Below are positions 15,448 through 25,503 of a DNA stretch of 64,000 bases, in pieces. The position numbers and the translations under genes were made by a program. The first letter of the stretch is position 1. Every line of letters starts with the position of its first letter. The stretch lies in assembly GCF_003113895.1 (NCBI RefSeq), contig NZ_BDUD01000001.1, positions 4,380,513 to 4,444,512 of the forward strand, in the 5' to 3' direction. The notes beneath the pieces were generated by a model, which was given only the letters and a program-made list of their open reading frames with translations, was not told the DNA's origin and did no database searches. This DNA comes from Nostoc commune NIES-4072. GTDB taxonomy: Bacteria; Cyanobacteriota; Cyanobacteriia; Cyanobacteriales; Nostocaceae.

Positions 15448-17142
15448 TTACTGAACTGTTACCAAATAGGATGAAGGAATTGGTTGGGCACGTCCAGCAT
15501 TGACAAGTGCCTGGTAAACAAAGGCAGCAACTTCGGCTCTAGTCGCTTCACGATTAGGATTTAGTTGCTTTGCTGTGGGATAGTTGATCACTAATTGCCG
15601 TGCAGTTGCCGCAGCAACCGGAGCGATCGCATAATTAGGAATCTGGGCAGCATCGGTGTAAAAGGAAAGGACATTCTGATTATTACTCGCAGTTAAGCCC
15701 AAACCATTAGCTAAAGATACTAACGCCTGCACTCTGGGAATTTTTTGCTGTGGCTTAAAAGTGCCATCAGGATAACCAGAAACAAATTCACTCTGGTAAG
15801 CAGATTGAATTGCAGCGTTAGCCCAGAAATTGCTTGGTACATCCTTAAATTTAATGGCTGCGCGTTTGTTTGGTGGTGTTAGAGCTTTAGTGACAATAGT
15901 GGCGAACTGAGCGCGGGTTACAGGATCATTGGGTTTAAAGCTGCCATCAGGAAAGCCAGCAATAATATTTTGAGAAGCTAAAGCTTCAATGTAGGTTTTT
16001 GCCCAGTAATTTGCTGGCACATCCTTAAAGGCGACAGGCCCTCCAGGCGGTGCGTCAACAGTTGCAGCAACGAAATTTACCGAACCGAAAATCTTTTTCT
16101 GATCGATATCGTTGCCAACAGCGAGAATTTGACTGGTTTTTGTGGCGTTGTTCACATCATAACGAGTGTTATTGCGAATCAAATTTCCACCTGGATTTTC
16201 GTTAGTACCAAGGTCGGGTTGAGCATTGACAGTTGCTACTACACCATCCCGCTTATTGTTCTGAATGACATTCTTACGCAATACGGGTTTGGCTGATTCG
16301 GAGATATAAAGACCATCTTGGTTTTGGACGATTTGATTTTCCACAATTTGGGGTGTGGAAGTGCCACCGATCGCTAGACCAAAACCAGTATCCTGAAATA
16401 AGTTATTCCTGATTTCTCCTTGGGCAGTTCTAGCAATTGAAATCCCGTTACCTTTGTTTTGCACAAAGATGTTACTTTCAATAGTGGGATTGGCTGTACC
16501 CGTGACAAAAACACCTTCTCTGACACTGTTAGTAAAAGTACTGTTTTTGATAATCGGATTAGTTGACTCCACCCACACACCCGTACCCCGGCTATTTGGG
16601 TTGGTGACAGTAACACCTGCGATCGTGGTATCTCGTTCGGCAAGGATGGTAATGTCCTGTCTGGCAAAGGTGCGACTAGTGTAGAAACCTCCACCTGTAA
16701 TCAATATCCCCTGACCTTTAGTAGTTTCATCACCCCGCAGTGTCACCCCTGGTTTCATTAAGAGCGGGAAGGTTTCGCCACTTTCCTGGTTATAGTTCCC
16801 AGGTGCTAATTGAATAACTGCACCTGGTTGGGCTTGACTGAGAGCGAAACTTATGCTTTTGTAGGGTGCAGATGAGGTTGCACCAGCACCAGCACTATCT
16901 GCACCAGTTGCTGGGTTAACGTAAATCACTGCGGCTGTTGCAGGAGCTTGTGCTGTGATTGGGGCGATACTTTCTGGGTGAGTCGCACCAGCATTAACCT
17001 CATCAGGTAGTAGTATTGACCCACTAGAGACAACAACCATTGCCGTTAGTCCGGCTCCCACGCGTAAAGTATATCTGAGATGACTGCTAGAAAGAAGGCG
17101 AAAAATCTCCGCTAGATAAATGTGAAAACCCCGGTAGTTCAT
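15448..17142 (-). CDS. Exported beta-helix protein with three SLH domains
   Basis: 564 residues. The N-terminus has a basic stretch and a hydrophobic segment (about 25-45), an unusually long signal sequence. Residues 70-350 form a DUF1565-type right-handed beta-helix (YVNPATGADSAGAG start, then repeated NPIIKNSTF/NPTIESNIF/TPQIVENQI turns), typical of polysaccharide-binding or lyase-like surface proteins; no lyase residues could be assigned. Three SLH modules follow: FKDVPANYWAKTYIEALA, FKDVPSNFWANAAIQSAY and a third ending ATRAEVAAFVYQALV. It probably sits on the cell surface anchored to the wall. The gene stands alone, with the hairpin at 15290-15331 downstream. Confidence 0.88.
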   Translation of the reverse strand: MNYRGFHIYLAEIFRLLSSSHLRYTLRVGAGLTAMVVVSSGSILLPDEVNAGATHPESIAPITAQAPATAAVIYVNPATGADSAGAGATSSAPYKSISFALSQAQPGAVIQLAPGNYNQESGETFPLLMKPGVTLRGDETTKGQGILITGGGFYTSRTFARQDITILAERDTTIAGVTVTNPNSRGTGVWVESTNPIIKNSTFTNSVREGVFVTGTANPTIESNIFVQNKGNGISIARTAQGEIRNNLFQDTGFGLAIGGTSTPQIVENQIVQNQDGLYISESAKPVLRKNVIQNNKRDGVVATVNAQPDLGTNENPGGNLIRNNTRYDVNNATKTSQILAVGNDIDQKKIFGSVNFVAATVDAPPGGPVAFKDVPANYWAKTYIEALASQNIIAGFPDGSFKPNDPVTRAQFATIVTKALTPPNKRAAIKFKDVPSNFWANAAIQSAYQSEFVSGYPDGTFKPQQKIPRVQALVSLANGLGLTASNNQNVLSFYTDAAQIPNYAIAPVAAATARQLVINYPTAKQLNPNREATRAEVAAFVYQALVNAGRAQPIPSSYLVTVQ

Positions 17143-17355
17143 TTTTTCCGTCTGTGATGTGCTGAATTACAGTGTGTCGAACAAGGTTAAAGATAGCAAG
17201 CAGCCTTGTAGCTGCTACAAAACCCATGCAAAACTATACTGGATGATTACCACTGATTCAGCTAAATTCCTTAGATAGATCACAGAACTTATACATTAGT
17301 TATATTTTTTATTCAGAAAATTCTACCAGTGGCCTGTCAAGTCAACAATGCTGAA

Positions 17356-17380
17356 ATCCCCCGGCTTGAAGCCGGGGGAT
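17356..17380. repeat. GC-rich perfect hairpin (IS200/IS605-end-like palindrome)
   Basis: The arms atcccccggc/gccgggggat have loop ttgaa. Such isolated palindromes resemble IS200/IS605 ends left without a transposase. It lies 40 bp upstream of the DUF1400 pseudogene. Confidence 0.5.
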
Positions 17381-17419
17381 GAGTTAAAGGAAAAGCAAAC
17401 CTATTGGAAATGGCAAGAA

Positions 17420-18178
17420 ATGCGTTTTAAATTTTTGGGGCTGCGTCGCGCCTTACTTTTAGTAGGTAGTACCTGCCTTCTGCTTTTGTCCCCGCCCGTC
17501 TTTGCTGCGGAACGAGTGGTGCTAAACTATGGTATCTTCCTTCAGTAGTGCTGAGTACTGAGTGCTGAGTGCTGAGTATAACCCCATAGTTAAAACTAGG
17601 GGATTGAAAACAAGGACGTATTTTTTCTTGCACTACGTGTCTCAAAAAAAATATTTTTATTTTTTTCATAAATAAATTGTAAGGATTCAGACCCTATATG
17701 CTGAGTGCAATTAATTTTACTTTTTACTCAGCACTCGTTACTCGGCACTCAGCACTGTTTTGGTGAATCACTTTCCGTAGAGGAGCTGTCTACCTTTGCC
17801 TAAACAGGTGAACTTTCACGCTCACTACGAGTTAATTTTGCTTTGGCGCGACAAGATCCTAAAGCCATCCGTCAATATTTGACAGAGCCGGTGAAGGTAA
17901 ACCTTCTATTTTTAGATAGAGTGCTAAATAGCCGGATTGGTAATATTATTTTGGATCAAATTAGTCAAGTTATTTATACACCGTCTCACAGAGCAAATCG
18001 GCAGGCTTTGCAAGCTGCTTTGGTACTTTCTGCGAGTCAAGACGGGCAGGTGTCGCTAATCGAAATTATTAAGAATTATCCTACTAATGAAGTCGAAGTT
18101 GATGGAAAACGCTTGCAGGGTGCATACCGTCAACTCCGCCGCTTGCAAACAAGCCTACAAGATTTATTTGGTGTTTAG
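17420..18178 (+). pseudogene. DUF1400 protein gene, split by an insertion and a nonsense codon
   Basis: The 5' part (ATG 17420, MRFKFLGLRRALLL) encodes a signal peptide and AERVVLNYGIF. The frame then enters a 210-bp element and stops. After the element, GESLSVEELSTFA is followed by TAA (17801-17803) where the family would have a residue such as Gln, then TGELSRSLRVNFALARQDPKAIRQYL and so on to the normal end. DUF1400 is found alone or before alpha/beta-hydrolase domains in cyanobacteria; here only the DUF1400 length exists. Two independent lesions show that it is dead. The distal piece (17843-18178) could still be read from TTG but would lack the export signal. Confidence 0.8.
17547..17756. 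mobile_element. 210-bp MITE-like element with heptamer-repeat inverted ends
   Basis: The ends at 17547-17578 and 17725-17756 are 32-nt imperfect inverted repeats (26 of 32 positions match), each built of ctgagtg-like heptamers. The core is AT-rich and non-coding. It interrupts the DUF1400 gene. Confidence 0.7.
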
Positions 18179-18372
18179 TAAGCTAAAGTTTCTAAAGTTT
18201 CCCTTAAATACCGTTGTACTTGCTGTTCCAAGCGAATTCCGTGTAATTGAGCATCGCGTTCTAGTTGCCAGCGTTGAAAACCGGAACTAGTGGAGATCGC
18301 ACATTTGAGGCTATACCAAATTTCAGTATCAGCAGAAAATTGGCGATCGCTAGAAGCTGGAATTTGAGCCAT
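18175..18372 (-). CDS. Small protein of unknown function
   Basis: 65 residues (MAQIPASSDRQFSADTEIW), with GGAATGAGAAAG before the start as ribosome binding site. It is mostly helical and charged, with a glutamine/arginine-rich C-terminal helix (LEQQVQRYLRETLETLAY). No transmembrane segment or known domain. It overlaps the last 4 bp of the DUF1400 pseudogene in convergent orientation. The composition is typical of a real protein, and the frame is not inside another gene, so it is kept. Function unknown. Confidence 0.55.
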   Translation of the reverse strand: MAQIPASSDRQFSADTEIWYSLKCAISTSSGFQRWQLERDAQLHGIRLEQQVQRYLRETLETLAY

Positions 18373-18406
18373 ACTTTCTCATTCCTTTATTTTAACTTCA
18401 ACGGTA

Positions 18407-18469
18407 ATTGGGCATGGGGCATTGGTTATTAATTCTTTTCCCTCACTCCCTCATTTCCCCCTAGTCTCC
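18407..18469. repeat. Composite heptamer/C-rich repeat
   Basis: Short run of attgggc/atggggc heptamers, then a ggttattaattctt linker and a C/T-rich tract (ccctcactccctcattt). It has the same order as larger copies elsewhere in the window. Confidence 0.7.
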
Positions 18470-18510
18470 TTTCTAGCCCTTTAAAGTTAAATAATATACT
18501 TTACGGGCTG

Positions 18511-19131
18511 CTACGAATCTGTATTAATCCTAAACAAAGATTCCAACAACCGGGGCACGATTTGATTAACCCGTACTCCTAAAATTGTAAAATCCTGCTT
18601 AATCTTTTCTAAAGATAATGGCTCTATGCCAGCGAATTCTGTGTCATTAGTCACTAAAACTCGCATTACACTCACAGGTATTTGTAAAAATAGATTGCTG
18701 CCTAAAAATGCTAAACCCGCAAACAATAATGCAACGCTGCGCCATTGTGGGAGAAATTTAGCTGAATTTGCTACTAATGGGGCAATTTGGTAAAGCTGCC
18801 ACAGCACCCAAACCGACAATACTGCTGCTACTAATGCTAGGATACGATTTACCTTTGTATTAATTAAACAGAGAATTTTTCGCTGCCGTTCGGTCAGATT
18901 TTCTGGCTTTAGGGCTATTCCTAAAAGAGCAAATATATAAAAAGGGCGACGCAACTGCATCCATAGCAAAGGCAAAATACCAATGGCAGCAACTAAAAAT
19001 AGCTCCATCCACACTGGTAAAAACGGCTCGCCTACAGACAGAAAAAATAAGCAGAGGACTAAAAAAACAGGCAACGTCGCTAATCCAGCGACGTGAATCC
19101 ACAAAATAGGTTCAGAGCGAAATGAATGCAT
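18511..19131 (-). CDS. Conserved membrane protein downstream of infB
   Basis: 206 residues with five or so hydrophobic helices (about 13-31, 40-57, 63-75, 96-112, 130-150), then a soluble C-terminal tail (FAGIEPLSLEKIKQDFTILG). It resembles proteins usually named low-complexity tail membrane protein in cyanobacteria, found next to infB, although the tail here is not strikingly low-complexity. It is the last gene of the minus-strand rimP-nusA-ylxR-infB cluster, 104 bp after infB. The gap is filled with taactcctaac-type repeats. Role unknown; co-transcription is inferred. Confidence 0.7.
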   Translation of the reverse strand: MHSFRSEPILWIHVAGLATLPVFLVLCLFFLSVGEPFLPVWMELFLVAAIGILPLLWMQLRRPFYIFALLGIALKPENLTERQRKILCLINTKVNRILALVAAVLSVWVLWQLYQIAPLVANSAKFLPQWRSVALLFAGLAFLGSNLFLQIPVSVMRVLVTNDTEFAGIEPLSLEKIKQDFTILGVRVNQIVPRLLESLFRINTDS

Positions 19132-19137
19132 ATATAA

Positions 19138-19221
19138 AAAGTTATGAGTTAAAAGTTAGGAGTTAAGAATTAGCAGCCTTTAACTCCTAACTCTTAATTT
19201 ATCACTCCTAACTTCTAACCA
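19138..19221. repeat. Inverted heptamer-like repeat cluster
   Basis: gagttaaaagttaggagtta is followed after about 25 bp by aactcctaactctt and cactcctaacttctaac, giving an imperfect inverted arrangement between infB and the membrane protein. It may form a hairpin that tunes or ends transcription. Confidence 0.6.
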
Positions 19222-19235
19222 TTTTACCCTTAACA

Positions 19236-22200
19236 CTACCTTGTTAAGGTGAGAGTGCGGCGCTTCGTAACCATCTGATAGGCTTCGATGATGTCACCTT
19301 CAACCCAATCATTGAATTTATCGATGCCGACACCGCATTCATAACCGGCGTTGACCTCACGGCTATCTTCTTTCATCCGTTTTAGGGAGTCAAGGACGCC
19401 TTCAAAGATCACCTTACCGCCGCGTCGCACCCTGACTTTACAGTTGCGAACTAGCTTGCCAGATTGAACGTAGCAACCGGCAACCGCACCGCGACCGACT
19501 GGGAAGACGGCCCGGACTTCGGTTTGACCCAAGGGTTCTTCCACCAACTCTGGTTCCAAAAGACCTTCCAAGGCATCTTGAATATCTTCTAGGAGTTTGT
19601 AGATTACGTTGTATTCCCGAACATCTACACCCGCTTCATCGGCAGCTTGTCTAGCGCCACTAGCGAAGGTGGTGTTGAAGCCAATAATTACAGCGTTACT
19701 GGCAGCTGCTAAGTCGATATCTGTCTCGGTGATTTCCCCAGCAGTAGCCAACAGCATCCGAATTTGGACTTCGTTTTGCGGGATTTGCTTGAGCGCTCCC
19801 ACAATGGCTTCTACGGAACCTTGTACGTCTCCCTTCAAGATCAAGTTGAGTTCTTTCAACTCGCCTTCTTGTGCTTGAGCCGATAGGGTTGTAAGGGTAA
19901 CACGACCCTGTAACAAACGGGATAAGCGTTGTCTGTCGGCGCGATCGCTAGCGAGCGCTCTGGCTTCTTTCTCGTTATGGAAGACCTCGAACTCGTCGCC
20001 TGCTGCTGGTACATCACTTAAACCTAGTACCTCGACGGCAAAGGAAGGAGAAGCAATATCTACTCTCTTGCCTCTGTCATCTACCATCGCCCGAACTTTA
20101 CCGAAAGCCGAACCCGCTACCAAGATATCTCCTACATGCAGGGTGCCATTCTGAATTAGCAGGGTAGCAACTGCTCCCTTGGCTTTATCCAGATGTGCTT
20201 CAATTACAGTTCCTTTGGCGGTACGATCTGGGTTGGCAGATAGTTCTGCAACCTCTGCTACTAAGAGAATCATCTCTAAGAGCGTATCCAGGTTTTCACC
20301 TCTGATGGCGCTCACCGGAACCATGATTGTCTCACCACCCCAGTCTTCTGAGGTCAGACCATATTGGGTAAGTTCTTGTTTAACGCGCTCTGGCTGTGCC
20401 CCTTCTTTGTCAATTTTGTTAATTGCAACAACAATTGGCACTCCCGCAGCTTGGGCGTGGCTAATGGCTTCAATGGTTTGAGGACGGACACCATCATCGG
20501 CAGCTACTACCAACACGGCAATGTCTGTTACCCGCGCTCCTCTGGCCCGCATAGCTGTAAAGGCTTCGTGACCAGGAGTATCCAGGAAGACTATCTGCTG
20601 TGGTTTGCCCTCATGTACCACATCCACATGGTATGCACCAATGTGTTGAGTAATACCGCCAGCTTCGCCAGCAGCCACTTTTGTTTTGCGGATTGAGTCG
20701 AGCAGAGTTGTTTTACCGTGGTCTACGTGACCCATAATTGTCACGACTGGCGGACGGCGGTGGAGATATTCTAGGTCTTCTGCGCCGACCATTTCTGTAA
20801 TTTTCCGAGCTTCTGCTTCTCGCTCGACGGTTTCGACTTCTATTTCTAGTTCTTTTCCTACCAGGGTAATCGTGGGAATATCCAGATTTTGGGTGATACT
20901 CACCGCCATGCCTTTGAGGAACAGGATTTTAACAATCTCTGTATCGGGAACGGCTAAAACGTCAGACAGTTCTTGCACAGTCAAGGGGCCTGTGATCGTC
21001 ACCTTTTCGGGGCGATCGCGCTTTGTATCGGCTTCTTGTTGGCGACGGTTATTCTGATGGTCACGGCCAGAACCAGATTTAGAACCAGGTTTTCTACTGC
21101 CTCTAGCAGTTGGGGCGCTAGCAAGGCTTGCGCCTGGCATCTGCACAGGTCGAGTCGCTTTGGGTTTGGGAGGACGGGCAATGGAAAGGCTGACTTGGAC
21201 GGTGGCTGGTGAGTCTAGATCGTCATCATCTAGCAAATCTTCTTCAAACTCATCATCCAATATCGGCTTGATCCGCTTGCCTTTAACGCCAGCTTTAGCC
21301 TTCTCTTTAACTTCGTCAATTATTTCCTCTTCTACCCACTTTTTGCCGCCTTTGGTCGGGCGAGGCGGAGTTGGGCGTTTTAAATCGAGGAGATCGGGTG
21401 TTACGATTGGCTCATCACCCAATCCTTGAGATTTGCCTGCTATTCCTGACATCTGCCTGGGTGGAGTAGCGATCGGCATTGCGGCTGCTACTGCTTCACC
21501 AGGGCGAGCTGGTCTGGGTCGTTGCCCCTCTCCTAGTTGTGATGGTGCAGATGGTCTATTGACCCTCTGCTCTGGTCTGCTGGGTGCAGGGGTAGGACGA
21601 CTTGTTCTTTGTGGTGCACCTGGTGGAGACTGATCAGTTGGCAGTTTAGCAACTCTGGGCTTAATTTGTTCGCGATCGCCTTCGACGGGTCGTTGCCGTT
21701 GGTCGCGTTTAAGAATCGGTTTGTCTGCCTGGGATACTGGCTCATCTACCGGGGCAACTTCTGCCGCAGGTCTTGGCGGTGGGGCAGCTAATTGCGGTTT
21801 AATCGGTTTTTCCGCTTTCGGTCTGGGTGGAACTATTTTTTCTGGTTTTTGGGATGCTATTTTTTCCGACGCCTGATTTGGATTTGGCGTTTGTTCCAAG
21901 TCCTTAACAGGAGGTTGCTCTTGAGTCTCAGATTGAGTCCGGGGCACAGGTCGAGTTGGTGCTGCCGGCTTCATGGGTGAGACTGGTGTAGCGAAAGGCC
22001 GTGGTGGAGAGGGAGGATTAGCTTCAGACAAGGCAGCTTGGGTATTGGTAGCAACTGACGCCTCTGGGGCGTTGGGGGTAGTATTTCTCAATATTTTGGG
22101 TTTGCGTATTTCCAAAATTTGCTGTTTGTGGGGTGCAGCAGGTCGGGCAGATCCGCCGTTTGGTGGTGAGTTTGGTTTATGGTTGGTTGTACGTAGTTCC

Positions 22201-22391
22201 TTTTTGGCAAAGACATTCGTCGCTGCGAGTTTTTCCGCAGCCGTGCGGATGCTTTCTGCCTCGGATTCTGAAATCGTGCTGCTATGACTTTTGACCGAGA
22301 TGCTGAGCTGGTCGCAAATTGCTAGTAGCTCTTTGTTATCCAAATTCAATTCCTTTGATAATTCATAGATTCTAACTTTGCCGTTGTTCAT
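19236..22391 (-). CDS. infB: Translation initiation factor IF-2
   Basis: 1051 residues, ribosome binding site GGGGAAGAG. IF-2 brings fMet-tRNA to the 30S subunit and promotes subunit joining, using GTP. The IF2 N-terminal domain is at 1-55 ([20 protein letters not shown]). A long Pro/Arg/Lys-rich low-complexity segment (about 90-440), common in cyanobacterial IF-2, follows. The G domain (about 545-715) has [14 protein letters not shown] (G1), DTPGHEAF (G3) and NKIDK (G4), then domains II-IV to the C-terminus. It is a member of the conserved rimP-nusA-ylxR-infB order. The GC-rich linker produces many spurious open frames on the other strand. Confidence 0.98.
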   Translation of the reverse strand: MNNGKVRIYELSKELNLDNKELLAICDQLSISVKSHSSTISESEAESIRTAAEKLAATNVFAKKELRTTNHKPNSPPNGGSARPAAPHKQQILEIRKPKILRNTTPNAPEASVATNTQAALSEANPPSPPRPFATPVSPMKPAAPTRPVPRTQSETQEQPPVKDLEQTPNPNQASEKIASQKPEKIVPPRPKAEKPIKPQLAAPPPRPAAEVAPVDEPVSQADKPILKRDQRQRPVEGDREQIKPRVAKLPTDQSPPGAPQRTSRPTPAPSRPEQRVNRPSAPSQLGEGQRPRPARPGEAVAAAMPIATPPRQMSGIAGKSQGLGDEPIVTPDLLDLKRPTPPRPTKGGKKWVEEEIIDEVKEKAKAGVKGKRIKPILDDEFEEDLLDDDDLDSPATVQVSLSIARPPKPKATRPVQMPGASLASAPTARGSRKPGSKSGSGRDHQNNRRQQEADTKRDRPEKVTITGPLTVQELSDVLAVPDTEIVKILFLKGMAVSITQNLDIPTITLVGKELEIEVETVEREAEARKITEMVGAEDLEYLHRRPPVVTIMGHVDHGKTTLLDSIRKTKVAAGEAGGITQHIGAYHVDVVHEGKPQQIVFLDTPGHEAFTAMRARGARVTDIAVLVVAADDGVRPQTIEAISHAQAAGVPIVVAINKIDKEGAQPERVKQELTQYGLTSEDWGGETIMVPVSAIRGENLDTLLEMILLVAEVAELSANPDRTAKGTVIEAHLDKAKGAVATLLIQNGTLHVGDILVAGSAFGKVRAMVDDRGKRVDIASPSFAVEVLGLSDVPAAGDEFEVFHNEKEARALASDRADRQRLSRLLQGRVTLTTLSAQAQEGELKELNLILKGDVQGSVEAIVGALKQIPQNEVQIRMLLATAGEITETDIDLAAASNAVIIGFNTTFASGARQAADEAGVDVREYNVIYKLLEDIQDALEGLLEPELVEEPLGQTEVRAVFPVGRGAVAGCYVQSGKLVRNCKVRVRRGGKVIFEGVLDSLKRMKEDSREVNAGYECGVGIDKFNDWVEGDIIEAYQMVTKRRTLTLTR

Positions 22392-22873
22392 CCACTCTTC
22401 CCCTTTAATTTACAGTTTTAGCGGATGGTTGCCTGGGAGTGCGACATCTCCATCCTTGGATTACTGTTTTTAGACTGCCGTTCAGTTTTTGCCGGTGCCT
22501 CCAATCAGGAAAGAGAGATGTTTCGGTTTAATAATGGCATCCCCACCAGGAATGATGGTTGAGGGACACCCATAAAAATTTTTTAAATAAAAGATTTTTA
22601 TAGGAACCCCTGACGCCGAACTGCGCCTGAGCGCTACCAGGTTGCCATTTTGTAGTTTCTTGTTTTGGTGATTCTGAGCCTTCCACAACACAATCGATTA
22701 CATCTTGTTCTGGGAATCTTGCCTCGCCCCTCTTAATTATTTGAGAGCCGAATGCCTTTTACACCCATTTACTATTTTGGCACTAACCTTAACGATCAAC
22801 AGAAGGTGTTATGAAAGCGCGACTTCGGGTTTCGCACTATTGCTCTGATGATGACGTCACAAAGTTGTTCCAA
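22392..22873. other. Gap between ylxR and infB without a gene
   Basis: 482 bp. This is unusually long for this operon position. It contains an AT-rich inverted repeat (ataaaaat ... atttttat at about 22573-22601) and a partly GC-rich flank (gacgccgaactgcgcctgag). No reading frame with a recognisable protein. It may hold an internal promoter or leader for infB. Confidence 0.45.
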
Positions 22874-23143
22874 TTAAATTTGGTTTTGGGTATTGCACTG
22901 GGCTAGACGTTGCAACAAGCTTTGGTACAGTGTTTCTGGCACTGATGCATGTAGCGATCGCCCTAGTCGATTTTTTTTTTGAGCTGCTTGTAAGCAACTC
23001 GTTTGCGGACAAATATAGGCAGAACGCCCCATGCCCTGATCTAATTGTACCTTTCCCGATGGAAAGACGCGGACAATCCGCCAAAACTCATCTTTTGAGC
23101 CTACTTTCCGGCAACTAATACAGCGCCGATAATTTGGTTTCAT
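22874..23143 (-). CDS. ylxR: YlxR family RNA-binding-like protein (DUF448)
   Basis: 89 residues. The YlxR fold carries the motif YRRCISCRK near the N-terminus and GRSAYICP in the middle. It is a small protein almost always between nusA and infB and thought to bind RNA or act as a regulator with RNase P or transcription; the precise role in cyanobacteria is unclear. It lies 150 bp downstream of nusA on the same strand. The start at 23143 is preceded by only a weak ribosome binding site. Confidence 0.9.
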   Translation of the reverse strand: MKPNYRRCISCRKVGSKDEFWRIVRVFPSGKVQLDQGMGRSAYICPQTSCLQAAQKKNRLGRSLHASVPETLYQSLLQRLAQCNTQNQI

Positions 23144-23292
23144 CGCTTCTGGGTGATCTCAGTCGAGCATTCTGGATGTAAAAAGAAGTTTATTATGACT
23201 ATTTTTTACTCATACCAAGTAGCTTTTGAGAAAATAATCCTTGAGACTGACGACTACAATCTACAGTATCAAAACTTTACAAAATTAATCAA

Positions 23293-24579
23293 TTATTCAT
23301 CATCGTCATTGTCAAAAGTATCCTCCTCTTCTGATCCGTCCTGATTTTCATCCTCGAATTCTTCCTCATATTCAAGATCGTCTTCCTCTGATTCCTCTGA
23401 TTGATATTTTGTTCTTACAGCCAGAAACTTAGCATCTTCTCCTGCATAGTCATATTTAGCTTTGTCTTTGATGTCTATTTTCCAACCAGTCAGACGGGCT
23501 GCCAAACGGACATTTTGTCCTTCTTTGCCTATGGCTAAACTCAATTGATCTTCGGCCACTAGTACGTGAGTTTGCCGGGATTCTGGGTCCATTAGGCGTA
23601 CTTCATCTACCCGTGCTGGACTTAAAGCATTAGCGATATATGTTGCTGGGTCTGGCGACCAGCGAATTACGTCTATTTTTTCACCACGTAATTCGTTAAC
23701 TACCACTTGAATTCGCGATCCCCTGGCTCCGATACAAGCGCCTACTGGGTCTACATCGCGGTCAAGGGTATCTACAGCTATTTTAGTCCGGGGACCCACA
23801 TAACGGGAAGGGGGGTTTGCCTCCCTCGCTACGGCAACAATCCGTACCACTTCATCTTCGATTTCTGGAACTTCGTTGGCAAACAAATAAACCACCAAAC
23901 CAGCATCAGCACGAGACACAAGCAACTGTGGCCCTCGTTGCTGACCTTGGGAGACTTTTTTGAGATATACCTTGAAGGTGGCATTTGCGCGATAATTATC
24001 GTTGGGCAGCTGTTCCCGCTTTGGTAATTCGGCTTCTACTTCTGGTTGACCAAAGCCACTGCTAACTGCCAGAACTACTGATTGCCGCTCAAACCGCAGA
24101 ACTCTTGCTTGCAGGACAGTTCCTTCTAAATCTTGGAACTCTTCTTGCACCATTTGGCGCTGTTGATCCCGTAATTTTTGCGCTAGTACCTGCTTGGTTT
24201 GCATCGCCGCCATCCGACCAAACTCTCCTTGGTCGGGGGTCACATCCAGCACCACAGAGTCCCCTAACTGCGCTTCGGGAGCTACTTGTTGAACTTCATC
24301 TAGGGAAATCTGGTGGTCTGTGTTATTGACTGCTTCGACAATGGTTTTGGTGGAAAGAACGCGAAAGCCTTCTCCTTCAATATCAAGTTCTACTTCAAAA
24401 TTCTCAAAATAATCTTCGTCAAACTGTTTGCGTTCTAAATTTTGGGCGCGACGATAACGTTCGTAGCCTTTGAGTAGTGCTTCTCTAATAGCTGATTGAA
24501 CTGCAAGACGGGGTAAATTCCGCTCACGACTTATACTTTCAATTAATTCTTTTAATCCAGGTAAAGTAACCATTGACAT
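23293..24579 (-). CDS. nusA: Transcription termination/antitermination factor NusA
   Basis: 428 residues from ATG 24579 (MSMVTLPGLKEL), with GGAG 7 nt upstream; a TTG six bases earlier is less likely. NusA binds RNA polymerase and nascent RNA and modulates pausing, termination and antitermination. The N-terminal RNAP-binding domain (1-125) is followed by the S1 domain (about 135-200) and KH domains (about 225-345, with GACIGARGSRIQ and AIGKEGQNVRLAARLTGW). There are no C-terminal AR repeats; instead a very acidic tail (Glu/Asp-rich from about 390) ends the protein, as in other cyanobacteria. Confidence 0.97.
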   Translation of the reverse strand: MSMVTLPGLKELIESISRERNLPRLAVQSAIREALLKGYERYRRAQNLERKQFDEDYFENFEVELDIEGEGFRVLSTKTIVEAVNNTDHQISLDEVQQVAPEAQLGDSVVLDVTPDQGEFGRMAAMQTKQVLAQKLRDQQRQMVQEEFQDLEGTVLQARVLRFERQSVVLAVSSGFGQPEVEAELPKREQLPNDNYRANATFKVYLKKVSQGQQRGPQLLVSRADAGLVVYLFANEVPEIEDEVVRIVAVAREANPPSRYVGPRTKIAVDTLDRDVDPVGACIGARGSRIQVVVNELRGEKIDVIRWSPDPATYIANALSPARVDEVRLMDPESRQTHVLVAEDQLSLAIGKEGQNVRLAARLTGWKIDIKDKAKYDYAGEDAKFLAVRTKYQSEESEEDDLEYEEEFEDENQDGSEEEDTFDNDDDE

Positions 24580-24600
24580 AAGCAATCTCCTTTAAAAATT

Positions 24601-24745
24601 AGGGAATGGGGACTGGGCATGGGGCATGGGGCATTGGGCATGGGGCATTGGGCATGGGGCATTGGTGCAAAGGGGAAAAACTTGCAGCAACTTCCCCTCT
24701 GCTCCTCTGCTCCTCTGCTCCTCTGCTCCTCTGCTCCTCCAATCC
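24601..24745. repeat. Tandem heptamers plus octamer repeats between rimP and nusA
   Basis: A run of atggggc/attgggc heptamers (24611-24664) is followed by six copies of the 8-bp unit tctgctcc (about 24698-24740). It lies inside the rimP-nusA operon gap on the transcribed strand, so the RNA would carry C-rich and G-rich tracts. Confidence 0.85.
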
Positions 24746-24778
24746 CTAGTCCCTAGTCCCTAGCCTTTAGTCACCCGT

Positions 24779-25240
24779 TTATCGGCGCTCGTCTAGCTGC
24801 ACCTTAGTAATTAGGGAGCGGGGAATTTCGACTACACGACCTTTTTGGTTTAAGTAAAGTGCTGTCTCATCCCGGCGAATCAACTGACCAGTCCACTCTG
24901 GTTGTCCGTCGTAGGGGGGCATTGTGGAGATGATGACAGGAAATCCTTTAAAGGAAATAAACTCCCTGTCTGTTACCAGTTGCCGCGAAATCCCAGGACT
25001 AGACACTTCCAGGACATAAGCATCTGGAACGATTTGGGCAGCATCTAAGGAGGCTTCTAAAGCACGGCTCATCCTCTCACAATCATTTAACCCGGTGTCT
25101 TGCTCAGGATTGCGAATGTCTACCCGCAAAACTGGTGGACTTTGGTTAGTGTGAAAAACCACGCCAACCACTTCCAATCCCAGTTCTTCTGCTACTGGTG
25201 TCGCCAAATCAATAATTTGTGGAACTAAAGGATGAGCCAT
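24779..25240 (-). CDS. rimP: Ribosome maturation factor RimP
   Basis: 153 residues from the ATG at 25240 ([13 protein letters not shown]). A longer frame from 25321 adds 27 residues that do not fit the family. RimP is required for late 30S subunit assembly. The N-terminal alpha/beta domain carries [10 protein letters not shown] and the conserved [14 protein letters not shown] segment; the C-terminal SH3-like barrel spans about 90-153. It is the first gene of the rimP-nusA-ylxR-infB cluster. The upstream region carries a long heptamer repeat (25374-25432). Confidence 0.95.
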   Translation of the reverse strand: MAHPLVPQIIDLATPVAEELGLEVVGVVFHTNQSPPVLRVDIRNPEQDTGLNDCERMSRALEASLDAAQIVPDAYVLEVSSPGISRQLVTDREFISFKGFPVIISTMPPYDGQPEWTGQLIRRDETALYLNQKGRVVEIPRSLITKVQLDERR

Positions 25241-25370
25241 GAGAAAATTCAATAAAAAAAGTGGGCACTGACCCACTTCCTGCGATAGGTATATCTTCCA
25301 AGAAGTCTTGTGACGAATCAATTATGATTCGCCTAATTCGTAGTTTAGCGCATTTCTTTTATAGTCGTGT

Positions 25371-25502
25371 ATTGGGCGTTGGGCATTGGGCATTGGGCAT
25401 TGGGCATTGGGCATTGGGCATGGTTCAATAATCAGTAGTTCTTATTCTGCCTCCCCTGCCTCCCCTGCCTCCCCTGCTCCCCCTGCTTCTTCTGCCCCCT
25501 GC
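25371..25502. repeat. Composite repeat: attgggc heptamers, linker, cctcccctg octamers
   Basis: About eight heptamers (25374-25425), a linker aataatcagtagttctt, then repeats of cctcccctg up to 25502. Heptamer, linker and C-rich tract appear in the same order in copies at 37978, 44886 and 48024. Confidence 0.85.
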
Positions 25503-25503
25503 C

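Noticed and set aside
19609..22287. Open frames on the plus strand within infB
   Set aside because: They are the reverse-strand shadow of the infB low-complexity and G domains.
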